DNA from: Deltaproteobacteria bacterium
Lineage (GTDB): Bacteria > Desulfobacterota > G020345765
Assembly: GCA_030616835.1 (NCBI GenBank)
Contig: JAUWWP010000105.1
Span: forward strand, 1-7,812
Length of the DNA stretch: 7,812 bases
Reading direction: 5' to 3'
The notes under the pieces were generated by a model. It worked only from the letters and a program-made list of their open reading frames with translations. It was not told where the DNA came from and made no database searches. Below, in pieces: positions 6,007 to 7,812 of this stretch. Position 1 is the stretch's first letter. Each line of letters begins with the position of its first letter. Both the position numbers and the translations under genes were made by a program.

Positions 6007-6396
6007 TCAATATTCCAGCAGTCTCTTTTCTCCCTCAATCTCTTTAATCTCCGTAATATCCTGGGTGGCCTCCAATGTGCCCAGATACTTACCTGCTTTA
6101 TCCCGAACGGCAAAATATCTTATGTATACCTTTCGATTTTTAAGATTTATCCAAAATTCGGCTGAATCTCTCTTGCCGCTCTTAAAATCGGACAATATCT
6201 GGTTTACTTTATCCACACTGTCCTTTGGGTGGCAATTCTGAACCGACTTCCCAATCACAGAGGCCGGCCGTTTGAAGATCCTCGTTTCGTGCTTATTCCA
6301 GAATTTGACTGAATCACTTTCATCAACGAAGGAAATCTCTACCGGTATTGCCTCCAATATCCCGGCTAACTGTTCCTTGCTCAGGTTTTCTATCAT
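6007..6396 (-). CDS. Stand-alone PAS domain protein
   Basis: A 129-residue protein that is essentially one PAS domain. LEAIPVEISFVDESDSVKFW (14-33) is the start of the fold. PASVIGKSVQNCHP (44-57) and the helix VDKVNQILSDFKSG (61-74) follow, with the sheet segments EFWINLKNRKVYIRYFAVRD (80-99) and GTLEATQDITEI (106-117). The VQNCHP and QDITEI signatures match the PAS domain found at the C-terminus of DUF438 proteins, where it follows a hemerythrin-like region. Here those parts are missing and no kinase, cyclase or DNA-binding domain is attached, so it would act by protein contact or cofactor sensing. Cys55-His56 could be ligands, but no cofactor can be assigned. ATG at 6396 follows GGAGGT, 14 bp after the hrb stop, so it is co-transcribed with hrb and fprA. 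A role as redox, O2 or NO sensor for the cluster is inference. Confidence 0.88.
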   Translation of the reverse strand: MIENLSKEQLAGILEAIPVEISFVDESDSVKFWNKHETRIFKRPASVIGKSVQNCHPKDSVDKVNQILSDFKSGKRDSAEFWINLKNRKVYIRYFAVRDKAGKYLGTLEATQDITEIKEIEGEKRLLEY

Positions 6397-6410
6397 TTCT
6401 TATACCTCCA

Positions 6411-7100
6411 TTATTCCTCTACCTTTTCAAACTGGTCCTTGCTCGCCCCGCACACAGGGCATACCCAATTATCTGATATTTCCTCGAAAGGCGTGCCGGG
6501 TTTTATGCCGCCGTCAGGGTCACCCAACTCAGGGTCATAAATGTAACCACAAACGGAGCACTTGTATTTCGCCATTTTTGGTGCAGCCTCTTTTTTCACT
6601 TCGACATAGCTGGGAGCTGTCTTGGGAGTTGTGCCTCTTTTGACCTGATGATAGTACGCATAAGTCATTGGCTCGCCTTCTTTCAAAGTGTCCGCCCCCA
6701 CAAGCTCTCCGATAAAGATAGTGTGAGTCCCGACATCTACCTGGTTAATTACCCTAACTTCAAGATAGGCTAAGGTATGGTCAAGTACTATGGGGGCCTT
6801 GGTTTCACCCAGCTTGTAATTGATACCTTTGAGTTTATCTACTTCCCTACCTGACTTGAAGCCGAAATTGCCGATGAAACTCAGGGGAGTATCCTGGGAG
6901 AGGATTGAGGCGGTAAATACTTTACTTTCCTGGATAAGCTCATGGGTCAAATTCTTCTTATTGATACTTACGGCAATAACCGGCGGTTCAGATGTGATCT
7001 GGAAGACCGTATTGGCAATCTGACAGTTGAACTTGCCTTCCTTTTCGGAACTAACCACATACAGACCATAACCCAATTTATGAAGGGCTTTAAGATTCAT
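6411..7100 (-). CDS. hrb: High-molecular-weight rubredoxin (flavin reductase domain plus rubredoxin)
   Basis: A 229-residue two-domain electron carrier. Residues 1-155 are a flavin-reductase-like FMN-binding domain (LHKLGYGLYVVSS at the start; the EPPVIAVSINKKNLTHELI stretch; SFIGNFGFKSGREVDK; VGTHTIFIGELVGAD). A linker rich in Lys, Ala and Pro follows. Residues 176-229 are rubredoxin, with CSVCG (Cys181, Cys184), DPELGDPDGGIKPGT and CPVCG (Cys214, Cys217) for the Fe(Cys)4 site. By family knowledge Hrb takes electrons from NAD(P)H at FMN and delivers them through rubredoxin to FprA, making an NADH:NO or O2 reductase. ATG at 7100 is supported by AAAGGAGGTG four bases upstream. The gene starts 26 bp after the rubrerythrin-like gene and stops 14 bp before the PAS gene. 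The order matches the Moorella rbr-fprA-hrb operon in content, not in exact arrangement. Confidence 0.95.
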   Translation of the reverse strand: MNLKALHKLGYGLYVVSSEKEGKFNCQIANTVFQITSEPPVIAVSINKKNLTHELIQESKVFTASILSQDTPLSFIGNFGFKSGREVDKLKGINYKLGETKAPIVLDHTLAYLEVRVINQVDVGTHTIFIGELVGADTLKEGEPMTYAYYHQVKRGTTPKTAPSYVEVKKEAAPKMAKYKCSVCGYIYDPELGDPDGGIKPGTPFEEISDNWVCPVCGASKDQFEKVEE

Positions 7101-7126
7101 TGTCCACCTCCTTTTTCGTTGCCGGG

Positions 7127-7657
7127 TTAGCCTCCATCCAGGGAGTGATGCTCATTTGTACGGAGCCAGCCCTGTGGATCAATAATATACTCCCGGTAGT
7201 CAACCAGAGCCAAATAGTGTCCCCTCTCTTCAGCCGCCAAGTCCTCATAAAAGTTCTTCTCAGCATCGAATATAGCTTTATCACCCTGATGTTTATAGAA
7301 ATCCTGGGTTTTGGTTTCCATCTCCATCGCTTTGGCTATGACATCGAGCTCAGCAGAAGGCGCCTTAATATTGGGGGCAGCCGCCTCCATCGCCTTGGAG
7401 AATATAGTGTTCAACTTTTCTCTTTTCCCCGGCTGTATGTTAATCTCAGGCCAGGAATTCCTATTCTTGATAGCCTCAAATATTTCTTCAAACCTTTGCC
7501 GATGCTTGTCCTCCTCAGTAGCCAACCATTGAAAAAGCTCTTTGCCTACCTTGTTATCACTTTCCTGGCTGGCTTTCTGGTAGTATTCCTTACCATCAAT
7601 TTCCATTTGAATCGCAAACTGAAGCGCCTCTGAAGCCTTAGCTTGCTCATCTTTCAT
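7127..7657 (-). CDS. Rubrerythrin-like ferritin-superfamily diiron protein without rubredoxin domain
   Basis: From ATG 7657 the product is 176 residues forming a ferritin-like four-helix bundle. Two copies of the diiron pattern are visible: Glu19 in MEIDGKEYY with Glu49-x-x-His52 in EEDKH, and Glu114 in METKTQDFY with Glu144-x-x-His147 in EERGH. The C-terminus ends EHHSLDGG, with no CxxC rubredoxin module, so electrons must come from a separate carrier; Hrb encoded next is the natural candidate. By family knowledge these proteins reduce H2O2 or otherwise protect anaerobes from oxygen, but many domain-only members are uncharacterised. ATG 7657 is preferred because AAAGGAG lies 5 bases before it. 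ATG 7672, overlapping the previous stop as ATGA, is the alternative and adds MKGAN. Confidence 0.9.
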   Translation of the reverse strand: MKDEQAKASEALQFAIQMEIDGKEYYQKASQESDNKVGKELFQWLATEEDKHRQRFEEIFEAIKNRNSWPEINIQPGKREKLNTIFSKAMEAAAPNIKAPSAELDVIAKAMEMETKTQDFYKHQGDKAIFDAEKNFYEDLAAEERGHYLALVDYREYIIDPQGWLRTNEHHSLDGG

Positions 7658-7669
7658 ATTAGCTCCTTT
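7658..7669 (-). promoter_or_regulatory. Ribosome binding site deciding the rubrerythrin-like start
   Basis: AAAGGAG (7669-7663) overlaps the stop of the preceding gene and is 5 bases from ATG 7657. It favours this start over ATG 7672 and indicates coupling to the upstream gene. Confidence 0.65.
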
Positions 7670-7812
7670 CATTTATTCGTCTTTCTGGACAGTACCTCGC
7701 CTTTTATCCCGATCTTTATACTTTCGAAGGGAATATCCTTTCCACTTTTCTTTAAGGCTTCTTGGGCAATATGAACAAGCCCATAACAACAGGGGACTTC
7801 CATGTGGACGAC
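7669..7812 (-). CDS. C-terminal fragment of an iron-sulfur (ferredoxin-like) protein, 5' end beyond window
   Basis: The last 47 codons of a gene that begins outside the window, ending in TGA at 7669. The visible residues include MEVPCCYGLVHIAQEALKK, SGKDIPFESIKIGIKGEVL and a short basic end (RKTNK). The twin-cysteine EVPCC-x-GLV stretch followed by GKDIP...IGIKGE matches the C-terminal part of ferredoxin-type 4Fe-4S proteins of anaerobes, as I recall them; the ferredoxin CxxCxxC motifs themselves would lie outside the window, so the assignment is tentative. It is first in the visible cluster, 11 bp before the rubrerythrin-like gene, whose SD overlaps its stop, so it is probably part of the same operon and may be another electron carrier. 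Confidence 0.6.
   Translation of the reverse strand, partial: VVHMEVPCCYGLVHIAQEALKKSGKDIPFESIKIGIKGEVLSRKTNK

Noticed and set aside
5882..6241. Plus-strand frame crossing the PAS gene and the repeats
   Set aside because: Its N-terminal part is translation of the palindromic repeats (low complexity) and the rest is antisense to the PAS domain.
7090..7284. Minus-strand 64-codon frame between the rubrerythrin-like gene and hrb
   Set aside because: It overlaps most of the rubrerythrin-like 3' end in another frame and encodes nothing recognisable.
7100..7633. Long open frame on the plus strand (177 codons) opposite the rubrerythrin-like gene
   Set aside because: It is antisense to a gene with clear diiron motifs, has no convincing RBS and no recognisable domain.

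Overview
The window reads as a piece of chromosome from a bacterium with anaerobic metabolism and middling G+C. Every gene I can support lies on the minus strand, so transcription runs from position 7812 toward position 1. The gene set is typical of strict anaerobes that survive brief exposure to oxygen or nitric oxide: a flavodiiron protein, a high-molecular-weight rubredoxin, a rubrerythrin-like diiron protein, a glutaredoxin/AhpF-like reductase pair and an AMP-forming acetyl-CoA synthetase. I cannot name the lineage from sequence alone. The nearest published parallel for the right half is the rbr/fprA/hrb cluster of the acetogen Moorella thermoacetica.

Right half (about 4700-7812), in transcription order: the C-terminal end of an iron-sulfur protein (cut by the window edge), a rubrerythrin-like protein without its own rubredoxin domain, Hrb (flavin reductase domain plus rubredoxin domain), a stand-alone PAS domain protein, and the flavodiiron protein FprA. 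Gaps are 11-26 bp up to the PAS gene, so this looks like one operon. Between the PAS gene and fprA is a 110-bp spacer with two strong inverted repeats: a perfect 20-bp-arm palindrome, and a 9-bp-arm hairpin directly against the fprA ribosome binding site. The likely logic is NAD(P)H -> Hrb (FMN, then rubredoxin) -> FprA (O2 or NO reduction) and possibly -> the rubrerythrin-like protein (peroxide). The PAS protein is an unexplained extra member.

Left half (1-4700): a 161-bp spacer with a candidate promoter and a 15-codon leader-like ORF, a small four-helix membrane protein of unknown role, acs, a 78-residue glutaredoxin-like protein, a thioredoxin-reductase-like flavoprotein whose pyridine-nucleotide site resembles NADH-using AhpF, and a NifS/IscS-like protein open at the window's left edge. 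acs, the glutaredoxin and the reductase are packed tightly (16-bp gap, then 2 bp or a 4-bp overlap), and the NifS-like gene follows after 38 bp.

The most unusual item is the NifS-like protein. The overall cysteine desulfurase fold signature is clear, but the PLP-anchoring Lys is Gln (residue 202, bases 283-285), the preceding His is Asn, and several other cofactor-contacting positions are also changed. It sits beside a thiol-reducing pair, which suggests either a divergent sulfur-handling protein or a Lys-less PLP enzyme of another function. No RNA genes, CRISPR array, insertion sequence or origin was recognised.
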